From NCBI RefSeq assembly GCF_026410255.1, contig NZ_JAPMLL010000006.1, positions 62,001-126,000 on the forward strand: a DNA stretch of 64,000 nucleotides, in the 5' to 3' direction. Below the pieces are notes generated by a model, which ran no database searches, was not told the origin of the DNA, and worked only from the letters and a program-made list of their open reading frames with translations. Both the position numbers and the translations under genes were made by a program. Below, piece by piece: positions 34,970 through 43,825 of the stretch (its first letter is position 1; the number at the start of each line of letters is the position of its first letter). This DNA comes from Xanthomarina sp. F1114 (GTDB lineage: Bacteria; Bacteroidota; Bacteroidia; Flavobacteriales; Flavobacteriaceae).

Positions 34970-35531
34970 AGTATTTAAATTAATAATTGCAGGTTTAATA
35001 ATTGCTTATGCTATTTATCAATTTACCGAAGGGTTTATAGGTAATGGTATTATGTATCTTCTTTTATCTACAATTTTTATTTTTCTGTATTTTAAAAACG
35101 AATTTATTCTATTGGCTTTTTTACGCTTGCGTAAACAGGACTTTGCAGGTGCAAAAAAATGGTTAAACAAAATTAAAAACCCTGAAACGGCATTGGTAAA
35201 AAAACAACAAGGATACTTTAACTATCTTCATGGGATTATGGTTTCTCAGGAAAATATGAATGAAGCCGAACGATACTTTAAAAAAGCTATAGATTTAGGT
35301 TTATCTATGGATCATGATTTGGCAATGGCAAAATTAAACCTGGCAGGAATTGCATTCAGCAAAAGACGAAAAAATGAGGCTCAAAAACTTTTAAGTGAAG
35401 CTCAAAAGCTAGATAAACGAAACATGCTTACTGATCAAATTAAAATGATGAAAGACAATATGAAAAAAGCACAAATGCCAAATCAGCATTTTGGAGGTCA
35501 TAAACAACAACGTGCAGGAAAACGCAGATAA
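34959..35531 (+). CDS. TPR-repeat membrane protein
   Basis: 190 residues with two hydrophobic helices (about 7-24 and 28-47) followed by a soluble helical part holding about two TPR-like repeats (KKQQGYFNYLHGIMVSQE, MNEAERYFKKAIDLGL, NLAGIAFSKRRKNEAQKLL). The end is basic and Gln-rich. Its start overlaps the upstream exported-protein gene, so they are probably cotranscribed. Likely an inner-membrane scaffold protein; partners unknown. Confidence 0.72.
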   Translation: MYNKVFKLIIAGLIIAYAIYQFTEGFIGNGIMYLLLSTIFIFLYFKNEFILLAFLRLRKQDFAGAKKWLNKIKNPETALVKKQQGYFNYLHGIMVSQENMNEAERYFKKAIDLGLSMDHDLAMAKLNLAGIAFSKRRKNEAQKLLSEAQKLDKRNMLTDQIKMMKDNMKKAQMPNQHFGGHKQQRAGKRR

Positions 35532-35626
35532 TTTTAGATGCTTAGTATTATAGTTTGAAGTCTCAAGGATTATAATTCAGAGTCTCTGGTTATTGACAGG
35601 CAATAAAAACCTTTAATACCAAATAT

Positions 35627-35668
35627 TAAAAAAGCTTAACTCCCATAATAAGAGTTAAGCTTTTTTTT
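35627..35668 (+). terminator. Strong terminator between the TPR protein and the epimerase
   Basis: A perfect stem, AAAAAAGCTTAACTC with its complement, surrounds CCATAATAA and is followed by eight T. Being symmetric, it may serve both the plus-strand pair and the facing epimerase gene. Confidence 0.85.
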
Positions 35669-35710
35669 ATGCTAAATATTTAGTTTACAATGCTTTTTAC
35701 GTATAAAAGT

Positions 35711-36652
35711 TTATAAAAAATTAGTTTTATACCACTCTACTTGTTTTTTAACCCCTTCCAATAAAGTTGTTTTAGGATTATAATCAAGTAGTTTTTTAGC
35801 TTTATCAATATTAGCTTTGGTGCGCAGTTGGTCTCCTGCTCTAGCTTCTACATGATTCATTTTAATAGATTTACCAATTACTTTTTCAACAGCTTCAATA
35901 CCTTCCTGGGTAGTGTGTTCAACTTCTGTTCCTAGGTTTATAATTTCACCATCTACTCGAGTTTCTTTATCAATAACACTTACAATTCCATCTACAATAT
36001 CTCCTACATACGTAAAGCTTCTTAAATGTGTGGTACTACCTTGATATAATGGAAAGGCTGTATTATTAAAAGCACAAGCAATTAATTTAGTGTACATTTT
36101 TTCAGGTCTTTCACGTGGACCAATAACTGAATACAGTCTTAAAGAACACGACTTTAAGAGTTTTTCTCTAGATTTTTGAAGCACCAACTGTTCTGCAGCT
36201 AATTTAGTAACTCCGTAATGCGATGCTGGTTTAGCTGCCATGCTTTCCGGAAATGTTGCTTCTAAACCATAAATAGATGAAGTTCCAATATTAACCAGCA
36301 TTTTTAAATCTGGTAATTGTAACGCATAATCCAATAAGTTTTTGGTAGCTAATATATTATTCGTGAAATAATCTTCAAAAGTTGAAGTTTTAGATATACC
36401 AGGTTGTGCTGCAAAATGGAAGATATAATTAATATCCTTAGGCAAAGAAGATACAAGATCTTCATCTCTTAAATCTTTTTGAATAACAGTTATGCCTTTA
36501 TCGGTAAGTGCTTTCTCATTTAACTTTTTAAGAGTTTCACTGTAATACGGCGAGAAATTATCGACACCTATAACCTCATGTCCTAAACTTTGTAAACGCT
36601 CTGCAGTATGAGAACCAATAAAACCAACGGCTCCAGTTATTAAAATTTTCAT
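35711..36652 (-). CDS. NAD-dependent sugar-nucleotide epimerase/dehydratase
   Basis: 313 residues, short-chain dehydrogenase extended family. NAD-binding GAVGFIGSHTAERL at 7-20, then DNFSPYYS; catalytic YGVTKLAAEQL with Tyr and Lys near 166-170 and the serine of GTSSIYG before it. YVGDIVDGI follows near 216. It resembles UDP-glucuronate/UDP-glucose 4-epimerases; the true sugar is unknown. It is divergent from a three-gene operon for envelope glycosylation and may provide its sugar donor. Confidence 0.85.
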   Translation of the reverse strand: MKILITGAVGFIGSHTAERLQSLGHEVIGVDNFSPYYSETLKKLNEKALTDKGITVIQKDLRDEDLVSSLPKDINYIFHFAAQPGISKTSTFEDYFTNNILATKNLLDYALQLPDLKMLVNIGTSSIYGLEATFPESMAAKPASHYGVTKLAAEQLVLQKSREKLLKSCSLRLYSVIGPRERPEKMYTKLIACAFNNTAFPLYQGSTTHLRSFTYVGDIVDGIVSVIDKETRVDGEIINLGTEVEHTTQEGIEAVEKVIGKSIKMNHVEARAGDQLRTKANIDKAKKLLDYNPKTTLLEGVKKQVEWYKTNFL

Positions 36653-36780
36653 ATTTATTTTCCTATTAAAATGTATTTCAAAAAATATAAGATTTCTTCT
36701 TCGTCCTAAATTTATGAATAATTAAACTATTACAAAGAAACATTTTTTTTTCTGTAAGATTAGAATTCTTTAAAAAAGAA

Positions 36781-36788
36781 TACATTTG
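36781..36788 (+). promoter_or_regulatory. Predicted -7 promoter box for the glycolipid operon
   Basis: TACATTTG, an exact TAnnTTTG match, 19 bases before the ATG of the family 2 glycosyltransferase. Confidence 0.45.
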
Positions 36789-36807
36789 CAGAACCAAGAA
36801 TGAGTTT

Positions 36808-37524
36808 ATGAGTTACCAGTTTACCATTATAGTTCCTGTATATAATGAGGAAGATAATTTAATTCGAGTAGAACAGGTTCTTTTGGATTACACAAAAATA
36901 GCAAGCAAAAAAGCTAAAATATTGTTTGTTAATGATGGATCTAAAGACAAGAGTCAAGAGCTTATTGAAGCTATTTGCAGCAGACAGGCTAATTTCACTT
37001 TTATTAGTTTTAAGGAAAATAGAGGTTTAAGTGCTGCCATAAAAGCTGGTTTTGATTATACAGACACAGAACTTGTTGGTTATATAGACTCCGATCTACA
37101 AACAGCTCCTGAAGATTTTAATTTACTTTTAGAACATATTGGAGAATACGATTTGGTAACTGGTGTTCGAGCCAATAGAAAAGATAGTTTTGTAAAGAAT
37201 ATGTCGTCTACCATTGCCAATGGAATTCGCCGTGCCTTTACACATGATGGAATGGATGATACGGGTTGTCCATTAAAAGTTATCAAAACAGATTATGCCA
37301 AACGCATACCCATGTTTAACGGCTTACACAGGTTCTTACCCGCCATGATTTTATTACAAGAGGGGAAAGTTATTCAAATTCCTGTACAGCATTTTCCAAG
37401 AATAGCAGGAACAGCAAAGTTTGGGTTATGGAATAGATTGTTTGGACCTTTAATGGATTGCTTTGCTTATTTATGGATGAAGAAAAAATACATCAACTAT
37501 TCTGTAGCTAAAAAGAGTTCATGA
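36808..37524 (+). CDS. Family 2 glycosyltransferase, polyprenyl-phosphate type (DPM1/ArnC-like)
   Basis: 238 residues. GT-A fold: FTIIVPVYNEEDNLIRVE at the start, FVNDGSKDKSQ near 50, and the metal-binding DSDLQTAPED near 93. C-terminal membrane helices are not evident, which fits the DPM1 rather than the long ArnC type. It probably loads a sugar onto undecaprenyl phosphate. It overlaps the next gene by four bases, and an ArnT-like transferase follows, so the sugar is probably passed to an envelope lipid. Confidence 0.84.
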   Translation: MSYQFTIIVPVYNEEDNLIRVEQVLLDYTKIASKKAKILFVNDGSKDKSQELIEAICSRQANFTFISFKENRGLSAAIKAGFDYTDTELVGYIDSDLQTAPEDFNLLLEHIGEYDLVTGVRANRKDSFVKNMSSTIANGIRRAFTHDGMDDTGCPLKVIKTDYAKRIPMFNGLHRFLPAMILLQEGKVIQIPVQHFPRIAGTAKFGLWNRLFGPLMDCFAYLWMKKKYINYSVAKKSS

Positions 37525-38141
37525 GTAGCTGGTTAATATATAGCATTGGTTTTTTAGCGCAGATTTTGTTTTCTTCAAGACTAATTGTCCAATGGCTAAC
37601 TTCAGAAAAGCAAAAACAAGTTACCACGCCAACCTTATTTTGGTCTTTAAGTTTAATAGCATCCTTTTTATTATTTGTTTATGGTTATTTAAGAAACGAC
37701 TTTGCTATTATGCTTGGGCAATCCCTGACCTATTTTATATATATTAGGAATTTACAATTACAGAATCAATGGCAACGGTTACCTAAATTGGTACAGCTTT
37801 TTTTATTTTTTGTACCCATACTCATTGTAATATTCTATTATAATAACAATGCTATAGACGTGGATTTATTGTTTAAAAACGAAGCAATTCCAGTTTGGTT
37901 ATTGGTTTTAGGAATAGTATCTCAAACTATATTTACACTTCGTTTTGTGTATCAATGGATATATTCCGAAAAACGCAAAGAGTCTACTTTACCCCTGGGT
38001 TTTTGGCTTTTAAGCCTAATAGGATCTATATTGATATTGATTTATGCTATTTTTAGAAAAGATCCAGTGCTCTTTGTAGGACATATTTTAGGAACTATTA
38101 TTTACGTTAGAAATCTTGCTTTATTACATAAATCGACATGA
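37521..38141 (+). CDS. Double LAB_N-domain membrane protein
   Basis: 206 residues with two copies of a three-helix unit: residues about 5-75 (IGFLAQILFSSRLIVQWLTSE, then ITYFIYIRNL) and about 127-203 (LGIVSQTIFTLRFVYQWIYSE, then GTIIYVRNLALL). This is the LAB_N fold found at the N-terminus of some lipid-A-disaccharide synthases. It sits between a polyprenyl-phosphate glycosyltransferase and an ArnT-like protein and overlaps both by four bases. A flippase-like or sugar-lipid-handling role is plausible but not shown. Confidence 0.82.
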   Translation: MSSWLIYSIGFLAQILFSSRLIVQWLTSEKQKQVTTPTLFWSLSLIASFLLFVYGYLRNDFAIMLGQSLTYFIYIRNLQLQNQWQRLPKLVQLFLFFVPILIVIFYYNNNAIDVDLLFKNEAIPVWLLVLGIVSQTIFTLRFVYQWIYSEKRKESTLPLGFWLLSLIGSILILIYAIFRKDPVLFVGHILGTIIYVRNLALLHKST

Positions 38142-39775
38142 TAGAAGGCATTAAAAACAATCCCGTTTTAAGTATTTGTTTGTTTACAACAATTGCGCTG
38201 TTACCAAATCTTGATGTTATAAACGTTACTATTATGGAAGCTAGAAATTTCATTACGGCTCGAGAAATGGTTCAAGATGGCAATTGGTTATTAACTACAA
38301 TGAACGGCGAAGCTCGATACGAAAAACCGCCTTTACCAACTTGGTTAACCGCTCTTTCGGGAATGATTTTTGGATTAAAAAGTGTATTTGGATTAAGGCT
38401 ACCGGCTATTTTATTTATAATGTTTTTAGCTGTTTCTATTTTTAAAATATCCATGCTGCTAGTAAAAGACAGAGCGCAAAGCGTACAGCATGCATTTATT
38501 GCTTTAACTTCATTTTATATTATTGGCATCACCATTGAAGCTCCTTGGGATATATTCTCTCATGCCTTTATGTGTTTTGCCGTCTATCAGTTATTTCTTC
38601 TGTTTGAGAAAGATAAAAAATACTGGAAACACACTATTTTGGCAGGTTGCTTTATTGGGTTCTCTATTTTAAGCAAAGGTCCCGTTTCCATGTATGCTTT
38701 AATGCTTCCTTTTCTATTAGCTTATGGTTTTACTTATAAATTCAAGAATATAAAAGCCAAAGCATTTTCTTATTTAAGCGTTATTATTTTAGCTTTAATT
38801 GTTGGAGGTTGGTGGTATCTGTATGTTAGACTTCAAGATCCGATTACGTTTAATGCTATTACTGAAAAAGAAACCTCAAACTGGTCTAGCTATAACATAA
38901 GACCATTTTATTATTATTGGAGCTTTTTTACTCAAAGTGGACTTTGGACAATCCCGGCCTTTATTAGTTTATTATATCCGTATTTAAAGTCTAGAGTCAA
39001 CCATTTAAAAGCCTATCAATTTAGCTTACTTTGGACACTTTTAGCTGTGGTATTATTATCGCTAATTCCAGAAAAAAAATCGAGATATTTAATGCCTGTT
39101 TTAATTCCTTTAGCAATCAATATAGGATTTTATATTAACTATTTAATTAGACGCTTTAAAACTATTAAAGACAAACGGGAAACATTTCCTGTATACTTCA
39201 ATTTTGGGTTAATTGCTCTAATAGGACTTGCTTTTCCGGTGTTAGCCTTCGTGTTTTTAAAAGATAATATCTCAAGTCATTGGTTTTCATATATACTTGC
39301 ATCTATAGTTTTATTTACAATAGGTGTATTTATCATTTTCTATTTAAGAAGAAAAAATATAATCATGGTTTTTAGACTCACAGTCTTATTTTTTGGAAGT
39401 GTAATCTTAACAGCTTTACCTCTTTCTGAAGGATTAACTAGCGAGACATATAACCCGATTTCAAGTCTTAAAGACGAAGTAGATCTTGAAGGTATTCCCA
39501 TGTACGGAAATCATTATATTTCTCCAGAAATGCTTTGGTATTATGGCGGAAAGATTCCGTTTATTTCTTTAAATGATAATTTAGATACATTTCCGAAGGA
39601 GAAAAAATTTGGACTTCTTACATCTGAAACGATAGATAAAAACACATTAGAAAAATTGCAAGAAGCATTTATTGTAAAAAGAATAACTACCTACAACTTA
39701 AATCGAGCCTCAGTAGATTCCAGGCAATACAACGACAGGCTTCTAAATGTGTATTATGTTTTTGAAAGAAAATAA
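38138..39775 (+). CDS. ArnT-like family 39 glycosyltransferase
   Basis: 545 residues with about twelve membrane helices and periplasmic loops. The first loop has the acidic motif MEARNFITAREMVQDGNW and then EARYEKPPLPTWLTAL, the ArnT/PMT catalytic region. EKKSRYLMPVLIPLAI near residue 310 is another family block. Such enzymes move a sugar from an undecaprenyl-phosphate carrier to a lipid or protein outside the inner membrane. With the previous two genes it forms a compact ArnC-like/LAB_N/ArnT-like operon, most likely for lipid A or another glycolipid; aminoarabinose itself is not shown. Confidence 0.87.
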   Translation: MIEGIKNNPVLSICLFTTIALLPNLDVINVTIMEARNFITAREMVQDGNWLLTTMNGEARYEKPPLPTWLTALSGMIFGLKSVFGLRLPAILFIMFLAVSIFKISMLLVKDRAQSVQHAFIALTSFYIIGITIEAPWDIFSHAFMCFAVYQLFLLFEKDKKYWKHTILAGCFIGFSILSKGPVSMYALMLPFLLAYGFTYKFKNIKAKAFSYLSVIILALIVGGWWYLYVRLQDPITFNAITEKETSNWSSYNIRPFYYYWSFFTQSGLWTIPAFISLLYPYLKSRVNHLKAYQFSLLWTLLAVVLLSLIPEKKSRYLMPVLIPLAINIGFYINYLIRRFKTIKDKRETFPVYFNFGLIALIGLAFPVLAFVFLKDNISSHWFSYILASIVLFTIGVFIIFYLRRKNIIMVFRLTVLFFGSVILTALPLSEGLTSETYNPISSLKDEVDLEGIPMYGNHYISPEMLWYYGGKIPFISLNDNLDTFPKEKKFGLLTSETIDKNTLEKLQEAFIVKRITTYNLNRASVDSRQYNDRLLNVYYVFERK

Positions 39776-39828
39776 ATCGTGATAATTTCTACTGAATACC
39801 AAACTCATGTATTATAATATAACATTTC

Positions 39829-40368
39829 GTACCTAAAGGCACGAGGTTTTATTTGAACATTGTTTGCTACCAATATATTGTCCCTAGTGGGACAGGAAAA
39901 CATTAAAACTTATAATAGCTACCAATATATTGTCCCTAGTGGGACAGAAAACATTAAAACTTATAATAGCCACCAATATATTGTCCCTAGCGGGACAGGA
40001 AAATATTAAAACTTATAATAGCTACTACCAATATATTGTCCCTAGCGAAACAGGAAAATATTAAAACTTATAATAGCCACCAATATATTGTCCCTAGCGG
40101 GACAGGAAAACATTAAAACTTATAATAGCCACCAATATATTGTCCTTAGCGGAACAAAAAAATCGTGATACTTTTACCAATATGCGAATCCTATTGGACG
40201 GGAGAAAACAAAAATCTTTTGACGCCTATAACAAGATCTCTTACCCTACAGAATAGAAATATGAAAAAAACCCTATGTTCTACTTTTTGATAAAACAGCC
40301 ATTGTCCCTTTAGGGACGATATACCGGTAAAGAAAAGTATGGAGAATTTCAGTTGTGCCTTTAGGTAC
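39829..40368. repeat. Palindromic repeat array bounded by inverted 14-mers
   Basis: Six copies of a unit starting ACCAATATATTGTCCCTAG begin at 39869, 39921, 39972, 40027, 40079 and 40131, that is every 51-55 bp. Each holds the palindrome CAATATATTG and the hairpin GTCCC-TAGY-GGGAC (some copies mutated), then AAAACTTATAATAG. A lone GTCCCTTTAGGGAC lies at 40304-40317. GTACCTAAAGGCAC (39829-39842) and its exact reverse complement (40355-40368) enclose the whole. Nearly identical units rule out CRISPR spacers. REP-like or small non-autonomous mobile element; no transposase nearby. This fills the 640-bp gap, which has no gene. Confidence 0.8.
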
Positions 40369-40418
40369 AAAATATGAGGTGAAAACAGTCTTAATTTTAA
40401 TTAAAACACCCAAATAAA

Positions 40419-40991
40419 TTAATACAACTTATATTTATTCTTTAAATACTGACTTAATTTATAAAACATAAAACCAGAAAGCGCTCCAAAAAGAAAGCCA
40501 CATACAACATCTAGTGGGTAATGAACTCCAATATATATTCTACTATAACCCATTGCTGCAGACCAAAACAGCAAACCAAAAATAAGGTATTTGTATTTTT
40601 GTCTTAATAAAAGACCTGCAAAAACAGCTACAGCCATAGAGTTTGATGCATGACCAGAGAAATAGCCATATTGTCCACCACAGCCTTTTTTAACAATTCT
40701 CATTACCTCTTTTACTCCTTCTTGATGACAAGGCCTTAAACGTTCAAAGCTATATTTAAACAAATTGGTTATTTGATCTGTAAACGTTACCATAAGAGCA
40801 ATTGTTACTAAGATAATTAAGAACATACGTGGGGTATGTTGTTTAAAAATTAAATATAACAAAATGGCATAAAAAGGGATCCAATAGAACTTTGTGGTAT
40901 AAAACATCCAAAAACCATCCCAGGTATTGCTACCTAAATTATTGAGGTATAAAAAAAGTTCTGTATCTAAATGTAGTAACTGCTCCAACAT
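40419..40991 (-). CDS. PAP2-family membrane phosphatase
   Basis: 190 residues with about five to six membrane helices. The three phosphatase motifs are present: KYSFERLRP near 79-87, YFSGHAS near 109-115, and SRIYIGVHYPLD near 149-160, with the catalytic histidines in SGH and GVH. Type 2 phosphatidic acid phosphatase or undecaprenyl-pyrophosphate phosphatase activity is typical; the substrate is unknown. Near the glycolipid operon but on the opposite strand. Confidence 0.88.
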   Translation of the reverse strand: MLEQLLHLDTELFLYLNNLGSNTWDGFWMFYTTKFYWIPFYAILLYLIFKQHTPRMFLIILVTIALMVTFTDQITNLFKYSFERLRPCHQEGVKEVMRIVKKGCGGQYGYFSGHASNSMAVAVFAGLLLRQKYKYLIFGLLFWSAAMGYSRIYIGVHYPLDVVCGFLFGALSGFMFYKLSQYLKNKYKLY

Positions 40992-41074
40992 ATTAAAAAG
41001 TATCTAAAATTATAAGTGTTTTTGACTCTCTAGGTTATCAACCTATTAGAAGCTCTAAAGTACTTTAAGTTTTA

Positions 41075-41302
41075 TTAATCCTCATAACGAGAAATTTCTC
41101 TATCGTAAAACTCATTGGCTTGCTGAATTAATCCTTCAGCCTCAATTTCAAGTTCTTTTTGATCATGCTGATCGAAATCCTCCAGCCACTCTACTTCATC
41201 ATCTTCTAGATTGATTATAAATCTAGGAAAATCTGTATGTATTACAAAAATTGCTGTTGGAAAATCGGTATTATCACCTAATAAGAATTTTGGAAAGTCC
41301 AT
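41075..41302 (-). CDS. Small acidic conserved protein (unknown)
   Basis: 75 residues, cytoplasmic, rich in Asp and Glu, starting MDFPKFLLGDNTDFPTAIFV and containing HTDFPRFIINLEDDEVEW. Two DFP-type repeats (about 10-17 and 24-30) may be noteworthy. It starts 11 bases after the MATE gene stop on the same strand and is probably cotranscribed. I do not recognise its function. Confidence 0.6.
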   Translation of the reverse strand: MDFPKFLLGDNTDFPTAIFVIHTDFPRFIINLEDDEVEWLEDFDQHDQKELEIEAEGLIQQANEFYDREISRYED

Positions 41303-41313
41303 TCTTTATAATA

Positions 41314-42690
41314 TTATTCGTTATTTAAAATTAGTTTTTTGGTCAGATAATTAAATCGAATATACAACAAAATTGCGGCTGTTGTTAATCCTGCCAAAAG
41401 TCCGAGCCAAATACCAAAACTACCATAGGCTTCTTCTCTTCCTAAATAAAAACTAATAGGAAAGCCAATCATCCAATAAGAGATAAAAGTTATAATAGTT
41501 GGAATTTTAACATCCTGTAAGCCTCTTAAAGCACCAAGCATGACTACTTGAATGCTATCGCTTATTTGGAAGAATGCAGCTGCAATTAATAATTTAGACG
41601 CAATTGTTACTACTTCGGTATTATCAATTAGATTATCTAAATCGTCAAAATCGACATATATTTTCGGTAATTGTTTATGAAAAACAAAAAAGATGGTAGC
41701 AAAAAATACAGCTAAACACATTCCTAGTAAAAAAATGGAAAAAGCAATACGTCTCAACTCCGTAAAATTTTTCAAACCTTTTTGATTTCCAACACGAATC
41801 ATAGCGGCCACACTTAAGCCAGTAGCAACCATAAAAGTCATGGACGACAGATTTAAAGCAATTTGATTGGCCGCCTGAGGGTTTTTACCAAGCAATCCAC
41901 TAATCCAAACGGCAGAGGTAAAAATACCAACTTCAAAAAACATTTGCATGGCGCTGGGCGCACCTATATTCAACATTTTTTTAATCATAAACTTATCTAA
42001 AACAAAAATCTTAATATTTGTTACATAAGCTTTAGATTTCTCCTTCCCCTTTAATAGCCACCAGATGTAAGCAACCATAACAAATCTAGAAATTAAAGTT
42101 CCATAAGCGGCTCCAACAATACCTAGTTCTGGGAAACCAAATTTTCCAAAAATTAACAGATAGTTAAAAAAAACATTAACCACATTTGCCAGGATAGTAG
42201 CGTACATGGGGTATTTAGTCATAGACAAGCCATCACTAAACTGTTTAAAAGCCTGGAAAATAATTAAAGGAATTAATGAAAATGCTACTAAGTCCAAATA
42301 TGGAATAGCCAACTCTACCACTTCAATGGGCTGTTTCATTAAATACATTAGAGGTTTTGCAAAAAGCAATATTGTGAAAAGTACAAGTCCTAATGCTGTA
42401 CATAAAAACAACCCATGCTTTAAAGCAGATTTACCTCTTACAAAATTATTTGCAGCATCTGCTTCTGCAACCAAAGGTGTGATTGCGGTTGAAAAACCAA
42501 TTCCCAGAGACATAGCTACAAACATAAAACTATTACCTAAAGACACGGCTGCCAAATCTGCCGTACCTAACTGTCCAACCATGATGTTGTCTATAAACTG
42601 TACAAAGGTATGCCCAAGCATACCTAGCATAACGGGAGCAGACAATTTCCAGTTGTATTTAAATTCTTTGGTGTAGTTCTTCAAAACCAT
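41314..42690 (-). CDS. MATE-family multidrug efflux transporter
   Basis: 458 residues with twelve membrane helices in two homologous halves. The N-terminal PVMLGMLGHTFVQFIDNIMVG is the MATE block for helix 1, and the second half has GAPSAMQMFFEVGIFTSAVW. NorM-type exporters use Na+ or H+ to expel cationic drugs; the substrate is unknown. A TAnnTTTG box lies four bases before the ATG, so the transcript may be leaderless. Confidence 0.92.
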   Translation of the reverse strand: MVLKNYTKEFKYNWKLSAPVMLGMLGHTFVQFIDNIMVGQLGTADLAAVSLGNSFMFVAMSLGIGFSTAITPLVAEADAANNFVRGKSALKHGLFLCTALGLVLFTILLFAKPLMYLMKQPIEVVELAIPYLDLVAFSLIPLIIFQAFKQFSDGLSMTKYPMYATILANVVNVFFNYLLIFGKFGFPELGIVGAAYGTLISRFVMVAYIWWLLKGKEKSKAYVTNIKIFVLDKFMIKKMLNIGAPSAMQMFFEVGIFTSAVWISGLLGKNPQAANQIALNLSSMTFMVATGLSVAAMIRVGNQKGLKNFTELRRIAFSIFLLGMCLAVFFATIFFVFHKQLPKIYVDFDDLDNLIDNTEVVTIASKLLIAAAFFQISDSIQVVMLGALRGLQDVKIPTIITFISYWMIGFPISFYLGREEAYGSFGIWLGLLAGLTTAAILLYIRFNYLTKKLILNNE

Positions 42691-42694
42691 TTTG

Positions 42695-42702
42695 CAAAAG
42701 TA
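42695..42702 (-). promoter_or_regulatory. -7 promoter box abutting the MATE start codon
   Basis: TACTTTTG on the minus strand, an exact TAnnTTTG match, ending four bases before the ATG at 42690. Transcription would start at or next to the start codon. Confidence 0.45.
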
Positions 42703-42809
42703 GTATTTCGCTTTTTGTTATACTAACTAAGAATGCTTTTTGTAACAGTTTAACATGGCATTAAGAATTCCATATATTTTCATTAAGTATCTTGTTTCAA
42801 ATTTTTTTT

Positions 42810-43748
42810 ATGAAATTATTTATCTTCATTTTACTCATCACTTTTACTACTTTAGGTTTTTCACAACAAAACCCTAAACCTTTTCTATCAGAAATAACCA
42901 ACACCTTTCCTAATGTTAGAGATCTTGCAATATCTCCCAATGGAAATGAAATACTATTTACCGCTCAAAGTGTCATGGGGAATTTGTCAGCCATTGTGTC
43001 TTCAAAAAGAATAAATAACTCATGGACTAAGCCAGAAGTGGTATCATTTTCTGGTCAATTTTATGATTTAGAGCCTTACTTTTCTTCAAATGGCCTGAAA
43101 CTTTATTTTGTCTCTAGCAGACCTTTATCTAACGAAACTTTAGAACCTAAAGATTTTGATATTTGGTATGTGGAACGCCCAACTTTTAGCGATCCATGGT
43201 CTGAACCAAAAAACATGGGATCTCCTATAAATTCAGAACATGGAGAGTTTTATCCTTCTATTGCTGATAATGGTAATCTTTATTTTACTCGAGATAATCC
43301 AGATTTAAAAACGAAAGACGACATCTATGTAAGTGAATTTATAAAAAATAAATACGAAACTCCTAAAAAATTACCAAACGGCATAAATTCTGAAGGTTAT
43401 GAATACAATGCTTTTATAGCTCGGGACGAATCTTATTTACTATTTGGTAGTTATAATAGAAAAGATGGTTTTGGAAGTGGCGATTTATATATTAGTTTTC
43501 TAACAAAAGAAGGCTGGTCTGTTGCTGAAAACTTAGGCGACACAATCAATTCTGACAAAATGGATTATTGTCCGTTTGCTGATAGCAAAACAAACACCTT
43601 ATACTTTACAAGTAAACGAGATAATACCAAAGTACAGCATAAAAAACCTTTAACTACTGAAGAATTTATTACTGAAGTAAACAAGGCAGACAATGGTTCT
43701 AGTAGGTTATATCAGGTTTCTATAGATGGTTTTTTGAAAAGAAATTAA
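42810..43748 (+). CDS. Exported PD40/TolB-like beta-propeller protein
   Basis: 312 residues from the ATG at 42810, which gives a clean signal peptide ending GFSQ; six upstream in-frame codons are unlikely to be used. The mature part has repeated PD40 blades: DLAISPNGNEILFTAQ, then LEPYFSSNGLKLYFVSSR, FYPSIADNGNLYFT and CPFADSKTNTLYFTSKR. This is a WD40-like propeller, probably periplasmic and structural or peptide-binding. Single gene. Confidence 0.82.
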   Translation: MKLFIFILLITFTTLGFSQQNPKPFLSEITNTFPNVRDLAISPNGNEILFTAQSVMGNLSAIVSSKRINNSWTKPEVVSFSGQFYDLEPYFSSNGLKLYFVSSRPLSNETLEPKDFDIWYVERPTFSDPWSEPKNMGSPINSEHGEFYPSIADNGNLYFTRDNPDLKTKDDIYVSEFIKNKYETPKKLPNGINSEGYEYNAFIARDESYLLFGSYNRKDGFGSGDLYISFLTKEGWSVAENLGDTINSDKMDYCPFADSKTNTLYFTSKRDNTKVQHKKPLTTEEFITEVNKADNGSSRLYQVSIDGFLKRN

Positions 43749-43764
43749 CAATTGGCATTTCTGA

Positions 43765-43824
43765 CACAAAGAGCTTAACCTCCACAAACTCATCTATCAT
43801 GTCATTCACTTTTTGAGCTGCAGA
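43765..43824 (-). pseudogene. Decayed copy of the 3' end of the nitronate monooxygenase gene
   Basis: Translated on the minus strand, this stretch gives AAQKVNDMIDEFVEVKL, against AAQIVADMMHEFEESKL at the C-terminus of the enzyme coded at 44630-45571. The match continues at the base level across about 50 positions. It begins right after the stop of the MORN-type gene between the two. It has no start and no own frame of length, so it is a remnant left by duplication or by insertion of the intervening gene. Confidence 0.55.
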
Positions 43825-43825
43825 A

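Noticed and set aside
39869-40160. CRISPR array
   Set aside because: The period is regular, but the segments between the palindromes are also the same in each unit. There are no distinct spacers and no cas genes.
42206-42676. 156-residue plus-strand frame opposite the MATE gene
   Set aside because: Shadow of the conserved transporter; low-complexity Lys/Ser/Thr pattern typical of antisense reading.
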